Below, one piece after another: positions 15,348 through 24,246 of a stretch of 64,000 bases of DNA. Both the position numbers and the translations under genes were made by a program. The stretch is from assembly GCA_036268995.1 (NCBI GenBank), contig DATATB010000163.1:5120-69119 (forward strand), in the 5' to 3' direction. Positions within the stretch are counted from its first letter, which is position 1. Every line of letters begins with the position of its first letter. The stretch is from DATATB01 sp036268995. Lineage in GTDB: Bacteria; Planctomycetota; Planctomycetia; Pirellulales; PNKZ01. A model generated the notes under the pieces. That model worked only from the letters and a program-made list of their open reading frames with translations, did not search any database and was not told the origin of the DNA.

Positions 15348-18300
15348 ATGCGTTCGCTTGCACAACTCCAGGCGGAGATTCTCGAGGCCTGGCGGCCCGA
15401 CCAGCATCGTTTGCGCCGGCAATGGCGGTCGATTTCCCAAGCCCAGAAGGCCGGTCGGCCTTACGACCGCAACCTGGCTCGGCTGATCGAGGGTCTCGAG
15501 CGCTCGCAGGCCGTTCGCCGCACCCGCGCGGCCCGTTTGCCGCGCGTCGTTTTTCCGCCCGAGCTGCCGATCACCGCTCGGCGTGACGAAATCCGCTCCG
15601 CGATCGAGCGGCACCAGGTCGTGGTCGTCTGCGGCGAAACCGGCTCGGGCAAGAGCACACAGTTGCCCAAAATCTGCCTGGAACTTGGCCGCGGCATCGA
15701 CGGCTATATCGGCCACACGCAGCCCCGGCGGATTGCCGCCCGCTCGGTCGCCGCGCGCATTGCGATCGAGCTGGGCACGCCGCTGGGGCACGATGTCGGC
15801 TTCAAAATCCGCTTCACCGACGCCACGCAGCCGGGCACGTATCTCAAGCTCATGACCGACGGCATTCTGCTGGCCGAGTCGCAAGCCGATCGGCTGCTCA
15901 GCCAGTACGACACGCTAATCATCGACGAAGCGCACGAGCGGTCGCTGAACATCGACTTTCTATTGGGCTATCTCAAACGGCTGCTACCCAGCCGCAGCGA
16001 TTTGAAGGTCATCGTCACTTCCGCCACGATCGACGCCGAGCGTTTTGCCCGGCATTTTGCCGACATCTGCGGCGAAGTGCCGGTGATCGAAGTTTCCGGA
16101 CGCGCGTGGCCGGTAGAAGTCCGCTATCGGCCGCCGGCCATCGGCACCGACTCGCCCGAGCCGGACGTGCAGCAGGCCGTGCTCGCGGCCATCGACGAAG
16201 TGTCACGGCTCGATCGTGGCGACGTGCTCATTTTCATGCCGACCGAGCAGGATATCCATGCCACGGCCAAGGCCCTGCGCGGCCGCGGCTCCCCCGGAAA
16301 TTCCAGCGGGCAGCCGGACGAAATCGTTCCGCTGTATGCCCGGCTGGCCGGCGCCGAGCAGAATCGGATCTTCCAGCCGCATGCCGGTCGACGGATCGTC
16401 ATCGCCACGAATGTGGCCGAGTCGTCGCTGACCGTGCCCGGCATTCGCTACGTGATCGACACGGGCACGGCCCGCATCAGCCGCTACTCCAGCCGTCAGA
16501 AGGTGCAGCGGCTGCCGATCGAGCCCGTCTCGCGCGCTTCGGCCGACCAGCGCAAAGGGCGCTGCGGCCGCATTGGGCCGGGCGTGTGCATCCGGTTGTA
16601 CAGCCACGAGGACTACGGGGCGCGCGAAGCTTACACGCCGCCCGAAATCCAGCGCAGCAACCTGGCCGCCGTGATCCTGCAAGCCAAATCATTGGGCTTC
16701 GGCCGGATCGAAGATTTTCCGTTCATGGATCCGCCCCGGCCCGAGAGCGTGCGCGACGGCTATCGGACGCTGTTCGAGTTGGGCGCCATCGACGAGCGGC
16801 AAGAGCTCACGGCCTTGGGGCGCTCGCTGGCCCGGCTGCCGGTGGATCCGCGCATTGGCCGCATGATTCTGGCAAGTGTGGACGAAGGCTGCCTGGAGCC
16901 GATTCTGGTGATTGCCTCGGCGTTATCCGTGCAGGATCCGCGCGATCGGCCGTCCGGGCGCGAGCAGGCCGCCGACGACAGTCACGCCCGCTGGGCCGAC
17001 GAACAATCCGACTTCCTCGCCTATCTCAAGCTGTGGGAATTTTATCACGAGCTCAAACAGCAACTCTCGCGCAGCCGGCTGCGCCAGGCTTGCCAGCAGA
17101 ATTTTCTGTCGTTCAACCGCATGCGCGAATGGCTCGACGTGCACCGTCAGCTCTTGAAGATCACGGCCCAAAGCGGTTTGGCTTCCCAGCCGCGCCCCGC
17201 CGGCTATGACGCGATCCATCGAGCCCTGCTCGTGGGCCTGCTCTCCAACGTTGCGCTGCGCAGCGACCGGCATCAGTACACGGCCGCGCTAGGGCTCAAA
17301 GCATTTCTCTGGCCGGGTTCGGCCGCCTTCGAAAAGCGTCCGAAATGGATCGTGGCCGGCGAAATGCTGGAGACCAACCGCCGGTACTTGCGCACCGTGG
17401 CCCGCATCTCGCCCGGCTGGATCGAATCGCTCGCCCCGCATCTGGTGCAGCGCTCGCACAGCGAGCCGCATTGGGATCCAGTGGCCGGCTCGGCCATGAT
17501 CTTTGAGCGAGTCACGCTGTTCGGTTTGCCGGTGGTCCGGCGACGGCGCACGCCGCTGGCGCCGATCGATCCGGCACACGCCCGGCAATTGTTCATCACG
17601 CATGGCCTGGTGCGCGGTGGATACAACCGCCGGGCCCGGTTTCTGGAGCACAATCAGCAGTTGCTCGCCGAGTTGCAAGAGTTGCAGCGCCGCTCGCGCC
17701 GGCACGATTATCTGCGATCGGCCGAGGCCCGCTACGAATTCTACGATGCACGGATTGCCGCCGACGTCTGCGACGGTCCCGGCTTCGAACGCTGGCGGCG
17801 ACAGGCCGAACAGCACGACCGGCATCTGCTGTTCATGCGGCCCGAGCACTTGCTCGCGCAACCGGCGGCGCCGGTCGAGCGCAGCCAGTTTCCAGACACG
17901 ATCACGATCGGGCGGATGGATTTGCCGCTGGAATATCGCTTTGCTCCCAGCACCGAGCAGGACGGCCTGACGGTCACGGTGCCGCAGGAATTGTTCGGGC
18001 AGCTCGATCCCGTGCGGATGGAGTGGCTCGTGCCTGGCTGGCTGGAGGAAAAGGTCGTGGCCCTGCTGCGATCGCTGCCGAAGTCGGTTCGCACGGAGTT
18101 TGTGCCGGCCCCGGACGTGGCCCACCGCGTGGCGTCGCAGTTGCATTTTGGCGAGGGCTCGCTCACCACGGCACTGGCTCGCGAACTGTCAGTATTGGGT
18201 GGCCAACTGGTGCGGCCCGAAATGTTTCGTCCGGAGCGGATCCCGGAACATTTGAAAATGCGCGTGCGCGTGATCGACTCCGGCGGCCGCACCGTGATGG

Positions 18301-19256
18301 CCGGCCGCGATCTGCGGCAATTGCGCGCCCGGCTGATGACCGAGCACACGTTGGACCTGTCGACTATCGAGCATCCGCTGTGGCGGCGTGAAGGGTTGAC
18401 CGACTGGGAGTTTCCCGATCTGCCCGAGCAAGTCGAGGTCGGGCGGCACGGTATCCAATTGCTGGGTTACCCGGCCATCGTCGACCGCGGACGCTCGGTG
18501 GCATTGGAGCTGTGTCCTTCGTTCGCGGCCGCCGAACACGAATCGCGCGCGGGTCTGCGCCGGCTGTTCATGCTGGCCAGCGATCGGCAACTGCGAACGC
18601 AGGTGGATTGGCTGCCGAACTTGCAGCAGCTCGAACTTTATGCCTCGCCGATCCTGGGCCCCGACGAGTTTCGCACGCAATTGGCCGAGTTGATTGCCGA
18701 TCGCGCATTCCTGGGCGATCAATCGCTGCCGCGCACGGCCGACGATTTTCAGGCTCGCCGCCAGCAGGCCGACGAGCGCATCGGCGTGGCCGTGCAGGAC
18801 GTATTGCAACTCGTCCGCCCGCTGCTCGAAGCATTCCATCGGGCCCGGCTGGCCCTGGAAGGGGCCACGAATTGGCAGTGGCGCTACGCCGTGGTCGACG
18901 TGCGGGGGCAACTTGAAGAACTTTTTCCCGCGAGTTTTCTCACGCACACGCCCTGGCATTGGCTCCAACATTATCCGCGCTATCTGCGGGCCATCGTCGA
19001 GCGGTTTGATAAGCTGGCCACGGGCGGGCTGCCGCGCGATCGGCAACTGTTCGAGCAGGTCGGCCCACACTGGGACGCCTATCGCGAGCTGGCGCGGCAA
19101 CCGCGGATCGAGCAGGGCGTCGATCCGGAGTTGGAGCGCTATCGCTGGCTGATCGAAGAGTATCGGGTCTCGCTATTTGCCCAATCGTTGGGAACCGCCG
19201 AGACTGTCTCCGACAAGCGCCTGGATGAGCAGTGGCTGAAGGTACGGAAATTCTGA
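15348..19256 (+). CDS. hrpA: ATP-dependent RNA helicase HrpA (DEAH box)
   Basis: A 1302-residue protein, the full length expected for HrpA. It unwinds RNA/RNP in an ATP-dependent manner; in other bacteria it is linked to mRNA processing and rescue of stalled ribosomes. Motifs in order: Walker A G-E-T-G-S-G-K-S-T at residues 96-104, D-E-A-H at 193-196, S-A-T at 225-227, a helicase C region with V-A-E-S-S-L-T-V-P-G-I-R-Y-V-I-D-T-G and Q-R-K-G-R-C-G-R. A helicase-associated and OB-type region and the long C-terminal DUF3418-type region of HrpA follow. It ends 14 bases before the MFS gene, but a functional link with the transporters is doubtful. Confidence 0.95.
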   Translation: MRSLAQLQAEILEAWRPDQHRLRRQWRSISQAQKAGRPYDRNLARLIEGLERSQAVRRTRAARLPRVVFPPELPITARRDEIRSAIERHQVVVVCGETGSGKSTQLPKICLELGRGIDGYIGHTQPRRIAARSVAARIAIELGTPLGHDVGFKIRFTDATQPGTYLKLMTDGILLAESQADRLLSQYDTLIIDEAHERSLNIDFLLGYLKRLLPSRSDLKVIVTSATIDAERFARHFADICGEVPVIEVSGRAWPVEVRYRPPAIGTDSPEPDVQQAVLAAIDEVSRLDRGDVLIFMPTEQDIHATAKALRGRGSPGNSSGQPDEIVPLYARLAGAEQNRIFQPHAGRRIVIATNVAESSLTVPGIRYVIDTGTARISRYSSRQKVQRLPIEPVSRASADQRKGRCGRIGPGVCIRLYSHEDYGAREAYTPPEIQRSNLAAVILQAKSLGFGRIEDFPFMDPPRPESVRDGYRTLFELGAIDERQELTALGRSLARLPVDPRIGRMILASVDEGCLEPILVIASALSVQDPRDRPSGREQAADDSHARWADEQSDFLAYLKLWEFYHELKQQLSRSRLRQACQQNFLSFNRMREWLDVHRQLLKITAQSGLASQPRPAGYDAIHRALLVGLLSNVALRSDRHQYTAALGLKAFLWPGSAAFEKRPKWIVAGEMLETNRRYLRTVARISPGWIESLAPHLVQRSHSEPHWDPVAGSAMIFERVTLFGLPVVRRRRTPLAPIDPAHARQLFITHGLVRGGYNRRARFLEHNQQLLAELQELQRRSRRHDYLRSAEARYEFYDARIAADVCDGPGFERWRRQAEQHDRHLLFMRPEHLLAQPAAPVERSQFPDTITIGRMDLPLEYRFAPSTEQDGLTVTVPQELFGQLDPVRMEWLVPGWLEEKVVALLRSLPKSVRTEFVPAPDVAHRVASQLHFGEGSLTTALARELSVLGGQLVRPEMFRPERIPEHLKMRVRVIDSGGRTVMAGRDLRQLRARLMTEHTLDLSTIEHPLWRREGLTDWEFPDLPEQVEVGRHGIQLLGYPAIVDRGRSVALELCPSFAAAEHESRAGLRRLFMLASDRQLRTQVDWLPNLQQLELYASPILGPDEFRTQLAELIADRAFLGDQSLPRTADDFQARRQQADERIGVAVQDVLQLVRPLLEAFHRARLALEGATNWQWRYAVVDVRGQLEELFPASFLTHTPWHWLQHYPRYLRAIVERFDKLATGGLPRDRQLFEQVGPHWDAYRELARQPRIEQGVDPELERYRWLIEEYRVSLFAQSLGTAETVSDKRLDEQWLKVRKF

Positions 19257-19270
19257 GCGGACGGTAATGC

Positions 19271-20575
19271 ATGACGCTTCAATCGTTCGCCCGGTCGCTG
19301 GCGCACCGCAACTATCGGTTGTTTTTTGCCGGCCAGGGCATTTCGCTGATTGGCACCTGGATGCAACAGGTGGCGCTCGGCTGGCTGGTCTACGATCTCA
19401 CCCATTCGCCGTTCTGGCTGGGCGTCGTCGGCTTTTGCGGCCAGATCCCCGGCTTCTTCATCGCGCCGGTAGCCGGCGTGATGAGCGACCGCTGGAATTT
19501 GCGAAAAACCCTGCTGGTCACGCAGAGCGCCGCCCTGCTCCAGGCCGCCATGTTGGCCATTCTGGATGCGACCGGCACGATCGCCATTTGGCAGATTGTG
19601 CCGCTGAGCCTGTTCTCGGGCATCATCAATGCCTTCGATATGCCGGCCCGGCAGGCTTTTTTGGTGCACATGGTCGACCGCAAGGAAGATTTGCCCAATG
19701 CCATCGCCTTGAACTCGTCGATCGTTAACGGCACGCGGCTGATTGGCCCGTCGGCCGCCGGCATGCTCATCAAGTTGACCGGCGAGGCCACGTGCTTTCT
19801 GCTCAATGCACTGAGTTATCTGGCCGTCATCTGGGCCTTGTGGGCCATGCGCGTCGCGCCGCGGCAAACCCAAATGCGGCACGAGCACGTCTGGCAAGGC
19901 CTGCGCTCCGGCCTGGGATATGCCTTCGGCTTTGCGCCGATCCGCGAAATCCTGTTGCTGCTGGCCCTGATCAGCCTGGCGGGCATGCCGCTGAGCGTGC
20001 TGATGCCGGTGTTCGCTCACGAGATTTTGCACGGCGGTGCCGACACGTTCGGCTATCTGACCGGGGCCTCAGGCGTGGGGGCACTGGCTGCCGCCCTGTA
20101 TCTGGCATCGCGATCCACCGTTCTGGGGCTCGGACGCCACCTTGGCTTGGCCGCGACCGGGCTGGGGCTGGCGATGATCGGCTTTTCGCTCTCCCGCGAA
20201 CTCGGATTTTCGCTCGGCCTGTTGCTTTTGACCGGATATTGCATGATGCTCGGAATGGCGGCCAGCAACACGCTGTTGCAAACCATTGTCGATGAAGACA
20301 AGCGGGGACGCGTGATGGGACTCTATTCGACCGCGTTCATGGGCGTGGCTCCCGTGGGCAGCCTGTTGGCCGGACTGTTGGCCGACGCACTGGGTGCACC
20401 GGCCGCGGTGCGCGTCTGCGGGCTGCTGTGTTGCGCCGGCGGCATCGCCTTTGCCCTGCGGTTGCCCGCCTTGCGCGACCAGGTCCGGCCGATCTACGCC
20501 CGCATGGGCATCATTCCCGAAATTGCGGCCGGCATCCAGGTCTCGACGCAACTTCGCGTGCCGCCGGAACAATAA
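19271..20575 (+). CDS. MFS_3-family transporter (EntS-like exporter)
   Basis: A 434-residue protein with about 12 transmembrane helices. The N-terminal signature F-R/N-Y-R-L-F-F-A-G-Q-x-I-S-L-I-G-T-W-M-Q, then G-x-x-S-D-R-W in loop 2-3 and N-A-F-D-M-P-A-R-Q-A-F in loop 4-5, are characteristic of the MFS_3 (transmembrane secretion effector) group that includes the enterobactin exporter EntS. It probably exports a small molecule with proton antiport. It is followed 56 bases later by a HlyD-like periplasmic adaptor, suggesting a two-component efflux pump; no outer-membrane channel gene is visible. Substrate unknown. Confidence 0.9.
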   Translation: MTLQSFARSLAHRNYRLFFAGQGISLIGTWMQQVALGWLVYDLTHSPFWLGVVGFCGQIPGFFIAPVAGVMSDRWNLRKTLLVTQSAALLQAAMLAILDATGTIAIWQIVPLSLFSGIINAFDMPARQAFLVHMVDRKEDLPNAIALNSSIVNGTRLIGPSAAGMLIKLTGEATCFLLNALSYLAVIWALWAMRVAPRQTQMRHEHVWQGLRSGLGYAFGFAPIREILLLLALISLAGMPLSVLMPVFAHEILHGGADTFGYLTGASGVGALAAALYLASRSTVLGLGRHLGLAATGLGLAMIGFSLSRELGFSLGLLLLTGYCMMLGMAASNTLLQTIVDEDKRGRVMGLYSTAFMGVAPVGSLLAGLLADALGAPAAVRVCGLLCCAGGIAFALRLPALRDQVRPIYARMGIIPEIAAGIQVSTQLRVPPEQ

Positions 20576-20631
20576 GAGGAAATGCAGAGTGATGAGTGAT
20601 GAATGATGAATCGGGGAAGGGAAGGCGGCCC

Positions 20632-22020
20632 ATGACTATAAGGCCGGGTGATTTTCAATGGCGGCCGATCGTGATTGGCCTGGCTGCGCTCGTAACGATT
20701 GCCGGTTGCCAACGGGCGCCGCAAGCGGAGCAGGCCCCGGCCGAGGGGCTCGATGCCAGCAATGGAGTGGTCGAGGGGCCGGTCACGTACGTCGCGGCGC
20801 GCGTGGCCGACGTGGTGCTGGACGTGCTGGTCGAGAACGACCAGCGGGTCGAACAGGGAGCGGTGCTCGTGCGGCTCGACCCGGCTCCCTTGCAAACGGC
20901 CATCGACGCCGAGCAAGCCGAGTTGCAGGTGGCCGAAGCCCAACTCGAGCAAACTCGAGCCGACGTGCGCGCCCAGGCCGCCACGGCGATGGCCGACTGG
21001 TTTTCGATCATCAAGGAGCGAAACCTGCTCCGCCAAAATGTGGCCCAACTCCGCTCCGACGTAGCCGGGCTCAAGCTGCGGCAAGCCGAGTTCACGCTGG
21101 CCGAAAGCCAATACCAGCGCGCCGTGCAACTGGCCAAGCAACGGGTCATCACGGCCGACGAAATGGAGCAGCGACAGGCCAGCATGCAGGTAGCGCAGCA
21201 GCAGGTAAACCAGGCCGAAGCCCGCGTGCAGCAAGCGCGGGCCAGCGTGGGCCTCGAGCCGGCCGGCGACGGGGCCGCGGTGCCACCCGACTTGGAGCAG
21301 AAGTTCGCATCGATTCGCTTGTCGCTATTCACCTGGGCGCAAAGCCTGGCGAAAATCGGCTTTCCGATCAAGCTCGACCAGCTCGAGCCCGACATCGAGT
21401 ACGGCCAGACGCCGGGGCTGAAGTCGGCCCCGGAATTTCAGCGCAAGCTCGACAGTTGGATCGACACCAGCCCGGCCATGCGATTGGCCCAGGCCAAAGT
21501 CAGCCAGGCCCGGTCCAGGCTGCGCGCCGCTGAGCACGCGCTCGCGTATGCCCAGATCGTGGCACCGGTGGCGGGGCTTGTCGAAAACCGGACCGTGGAT
21601 CCAGGCGAATCGGTCGAAGTCGGACACACGCTGCTGACCATTCGGTCGCTCGAGCGGGTGTGGGTCGAGGCGCGCTTTCCACAATCCGACCTCGAGCGTC
21701 TGCGCATCGGCCAGCCCGCCACGATTCGTACGGCCGCTTATCCCGGCCACACCTTTCGCGGCCGTGTATCGGGATTGCGGGCCATGACCAACGAGTCTGG
21801 TTCGATGGTGCAGCCGCCCATGGCGTCCGCGGAAGCCGGACATCGATTGCCGGTGCGAATCGAATTGTCCGAGCCCAACACTGAGACGCCGCTGTTGGTT
21901 GGGCTGCCCGTGAGCGTGGAAGTCGACTGGCACGCCGAACCGGCCGGCCCCGATGCCGGAGGCCGGCTGCCTTCGTCGGCCGCGAAGCCCCCCAGAAAGT
22001 CTACGACCGCCGAAAAATAG
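20632..22020 (+). CDS. HlyD/EmrA-like membrane fusion lipoprotein
   Basis: A 462-residue adaptor. The N terminus has a hydrophobic segment ending in a lipobox-like V-T-I-A-G-C (C26), pointing to lipid anchoring. A biotinyl-lipoyl half motif (V-L-V-E-N-D-Q-R-V-E-Q-G-A-V-L-V-R-L-D), a long alpha-helical coiled-coil hairpin (about residues 80-205), the second half with A-P-V-A-G-L-V-E-N, and a beta-barrel domain follow. A hydrophilic insertion of about 70 residues (about 210-285) interrupts the hairpin and is unusual. The start at 20632 follows a GGAAGGCGG ribosome site; an upstream ATG at 20596 lies in repeat-like DNA. It probably connects the MFS exporter to an outer-membrane channel encoded elsewhere. 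Confidence 0.87.
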   Translation: MTIRPGDFQWRPIVIGLAALVTIAGCQRAPQAEQAPAEGLDASNGVVEGPVTYVAARVADVVLDVLVENDQRVEQGAVLVRLDPAPLQTAIDAEQAELQVAEAQLEQTRADVRAQAATAMADWFSIIKERNLLRQNVAQLRSDVAGLKLRQAEFTLAESQYQRAVQLAKQRVITADEMEQRQASMQVAQQQVNQAEARVQQARASVGLEPAGDGAAVPPDLEQKFASIRLSLFTWAQSLAKIGFPIKLDQLEPDIEYGQTPGLKSAPEFQRKLDSWIDTSPAMRLAQAKVSQARSRLRAAEHALAYAQIVAPVAGLVENRTVDPGESVEVGHTLLTIRSLERVWVEARFPQSDLERLRIGQPATIRTAAYPGHTFRGRVSGLRAMTNESGSMVQPPMASAEAGHRLPVRIELSEPNTETPLLVGLPVSVEVDWHAEPAGPDAGGRLPSSAAKPPRKSTTAEK

Positions 22021-22028
22021 GATCCGGC

Positions 22029-22613
22029 ATGCCTTTCAACCTGTTGGGCATCAGCGGTAGTTTGCGAGAGGCTTCGTTCGGCGCCCGGGCGCTGCGGTTG
22101 GTATTGGAAGCGGCCAACGAACTGGGCGATCCGGCCCGGCTGCTGGATTTGCGGCAGGTCGACTTGCCGCTGTATAACCCCGACCGGCCGGACGATGATC
22201 CGCGACTGCAAGCGGTCAACGAGGCCGTCGGCTGGGCCGATGCCTTGGTGCTGGCCTCGCCCGATTATCATGGCTCGATGTCGGGGGCAATGAAAAACTT
22301 TCTCGACTATCACTGGGAGCATTTTGCCGGCAAGTTGTTCGGCTACATATGTGCTTCGCACGAAAAAGGCCTGACCGCCATGGATCAGATGCGCACGGCC
22401 GTGCGCCAGTGCTATGGCTGGAGCCTGCCGTACGGCGTTTCCGTGCATGGCGAAGAAGATTTTGACGCCGCCGGCGCCCCCAGCCGGCGATTGGCCGGCC
22501 GCGTGCGGATGCTTGCGCGCGATATGACCGTCTACGGCCAGCTCTTGCGCGGCCAGTTCAACGCCGATCTGTCGGCCGGCGTGGCCGACACCTTCTCGGC
22601 CAGGTACCGCTGA
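22029..22613 (+). CDS. NADPH-dependent FMN reductase family protein
   Basis: A 194-residue flavodoxin-like protein. The phosphate-binding loop G-I-S-G-S-L-R-E lies at residues 7-14, and the family motif S-P-D-Y-H-G-S-M-S-G-A-M-K-N at 77-90 forms the flavin isoalloxazine site. Members reduce FMN, quinones, chromate or azo compounds with NAD(P)H. The length fits the short FMN_red group rather than ArsH. It begins eight bases after the HlyD-like gene, so it is in the same transcript. Its physiological substrate is not evident. Confidence 0.9.
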   Translation: MPFNLLGISGSLREASFGARALRLVLEAANELGDPARLLDLRQVDLPLYNPDRPDDDPRLQAVNEAVGWADALVLASPDYHGSMSGAMKNFLDYHWEHFAGKLFGYICASHEKGLTAMDQMRTAVRQCYGWSLPYGVSVHGEEDFDAAGAPSRRLAGRVRMLARDMTVYGQLLRGQFNADLSAGVADTFSARYR

Positions 22614-22628
22614 AAAAAGGGTGAGCAC

Positions 22629-22832
22629 ATGGACAAATTGAAACTGATCATCGGCGTGTTGATCATCGACGCCATCTGCCTGGCCGCGCTGGGCGCCTGG
22701 GGATTGCTGACCGAGCCGGGCCGGCACCTGTTTGGCGAGATGACCAACTTCGTCTGCATTGCCATGCTGATCGGCGCGGCGATCCTGTTCATCGCGGCGG
22801 GAATGGTTGCGGCCCGGGCTCGCAGCCGATAG
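22629..22832 (+). CDS. Small two-helix membrane protein
   Basis: A 67-residue protein with two transmembrane helices (about residues 5-27 and 40-62) and a short basic C-terminal tail (A-R-A-R-S-R). The ATG follows a GGGTGAG-like ribosome site. It lies 15 bases after the FMN reductase gene and 46 bases before the permease gene, so it belongs to the same run. No family recognised. Confidence 0.65.
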   Translation: MDKLKLIIGVLIIDAICLAALGAWGLLTEPGRHLFGEMTNFVCIAMLIGAAILFIAAGMVAARARSR

Positions 22833-22878
22833 GCTGCTTCCCTTTCCACGCTCGCCTCGCCCGGACAGGCCTACGCGG

Positions 22879-24096
22879 ATGATTTCGGCTTCGGTCCTGT
22901 TTGGCCTGACGTACTTGGCGCTGGCGATCGGCAAAGTGCCGGGCCTGCGCATCGATCGGGCCGGCATCGCGCTGGCGGGCGCCGCCGCGATGATGATCTC
23001 CGGCGCGGTATCGCTCGATGACGCGGCCCGCGCGGTCGACTACCGCACGATCGTGCTCTTGTTCGGCATGATGGTCGTGGTGGCTTTTCTGCGAATCGCC
23101 GGGCTGTTTGCGCTGGCCACCGACTGGATCGCCCATCATTTTTCCGGCCCGCGGGCACTGCTGGCCGTGCTGATCGTGGTTTCCGGCGGCTTGTCGGCGT
23201 TTCTCGTCAATGACGTGGTGTGCGTGGCGCTCACGCCGCTGGTGCTGGGGCTGTGCCGGCGACTGGGGCGGCCGGCGATTCCGTACCTCGTGGGCCTGGC
23301 GACCGCTTCCAACATCGGATCGGTGGCCACGATCACCGGCAACCCGCAGAACATGATCATCGGCTCGCTGTCATCGATCAGCTACCAGCGGTTCACGGCG
23401 CGGCTGGCTCCCATCGCCATCGCCGGCTTGCTGATCGACTTTGCGATCGTGGCCTGGGTCTATCGCCGATCGCTGCGGGCCGCAGCCCCGGCGGTGCTCG
23501 ACTTGCCACCGGCCGCGCCGATTCACAAACGGCTGCTCGTAAAGAGCCTGCTGGTGACGCTGGCGACCATCGGGCTGTTTTTCGCCGGCGCGCCGATCGC
23601 GCTGGTGGCCCTCTCGGCGGCCGCCGTGCTGATGCTCGAACGCGTGCGGCCCGAAAAGATTTACCGTTCGATCGACTGGCCGCTGCTGGTGATGTTCGCC
23701 GGCTTGTTTGTCGTCGTGCGGGCGTTCGAGGTGAACGTCGTGCGCCATTGGGGGCTCGAACATCAGCAGGCCGTGCTCAATTCGCCGGTGGTGCTGCTCA
23801 GCGGGCTGTCGCTGGTGCTCTCGAACCTGGTGTCCAACGTGCCGGCCGTGCTGCTGTTCCAGCCGCTCGTAGAGCTGATGCCCCAGCGCGAGTTGGCCTG
23901 GCTCGCGCTGGCCATGTCCAGCACGCTGGCCGGCAATCTCACGCTGCTCGGGTCCGTGGCCAACCTGATCGTGGTGGAAAGCGCCCGCCGCAACGGCACT
24001 GAGCTGAGCTTCCTGGAATATCTCAAGGTCGGCGTACCGCTCACGCTGCTAACGACGCTCGTGGGCATCGCCTGGCTAGCGCTCGTGCCGTATTGA
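22879..24096 (+). CDS. SLC13/ArsB-like anion or cation permease
   Basis: A 405-residue integral membrane protein of the ion-transporter (IT) superfamily with 10-11 helices in two related halves. Hallmarks are V-N-D-V-V-C-V-A-L-T-P in the first half, the re-entrant motif A-S-N-I-G-S-V-A-T-I-T-G-N-P-Q-N, and its second-half counterpart S-N-V-P-A-V...G-S-V-A-N-L-I-V. Family members move dicarboxylates, sulfate, arsenite or Na+/H+; the substrate cannot be inferred. I chose ATG 22879, which gives a hydrophobic N terminus; the frame opens at 22807. It is the last gene of the run that began with hrpA. Confidence 0.87.
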   Translation: MISASVLFGLTYLALAIGKVPGLRIDRAGIALAGAAAMMISGAVSLDDAARAVDYRTIVLLFGMMVVVAFLRIAGLFALATDWIAHHFSGPRALLAVLIVVSGGLSAFLVNDVVCVALTPLVLGLCRRLGRPAIPYLVGLATASNIGSVATITGNPQNMIIGSLSSISYQRFTARLAPIAIAGLLIDFAIVAWVYRRSLRAAAPAVLDLPPAAPIHKRLLVKSLLVTLATIGLFFAGAPIALVALSAAAVLMLERVRPEKIYRSIDWPLLVMFAGLFVVVRAFEVNVVRHWGLEHQQAVLNSPVVLLSGLSLVLSNLVSNVPAVLLFQPLVELMPQRELAWLALAMSSTLAGNLTLLGSVANLIVVESARRNGTELSFLEYLKVGVPLTLLTTLVGIAWLALVPY

Positions 24097-24103
24097 TTCG
24101 AAA

Positions 24104-24178
24104 GTAGCGGAATTCGTGAGAATTCCGTCGAACGAATCGCCAACGCATGCCGGCCGGAAGTCTCACGACTTCCGCTAC
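24104..24178. repeat. Two facing copies of the short hairpin repeat
   Basis: Copy 2 (24104-24127: GTAG, then an 8-bp stem around GTGA) and copy 3 (24155-24178: an 8-bp stem around TCAC, then CTAC) face each other across 27 bases. Together they form a larger inverted repeat between the permease (+) and DUF4340 (-) stops. The stems differ from each other and from copy 1 (5602-5625) by compensating pairs. Confidence 0.75.
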
Positions 24179-24246
24179 CGAATCGGTGGCGCGGGAATGT
24201 TAATTTGCGTGGCGACGGCTCGCGGAGGGGGCCTGCTACATTACGC

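Noticed and set aside
22029..24096. An arsenic-resistance operon (ArsH-like reductase plus ArsB-like permease)
   Set aside because: The reductase has the short FMN_red length rather than the ArsH form, no ArsR or ArsC is present, and the permease motifs fit several IT-superfamily substrates.
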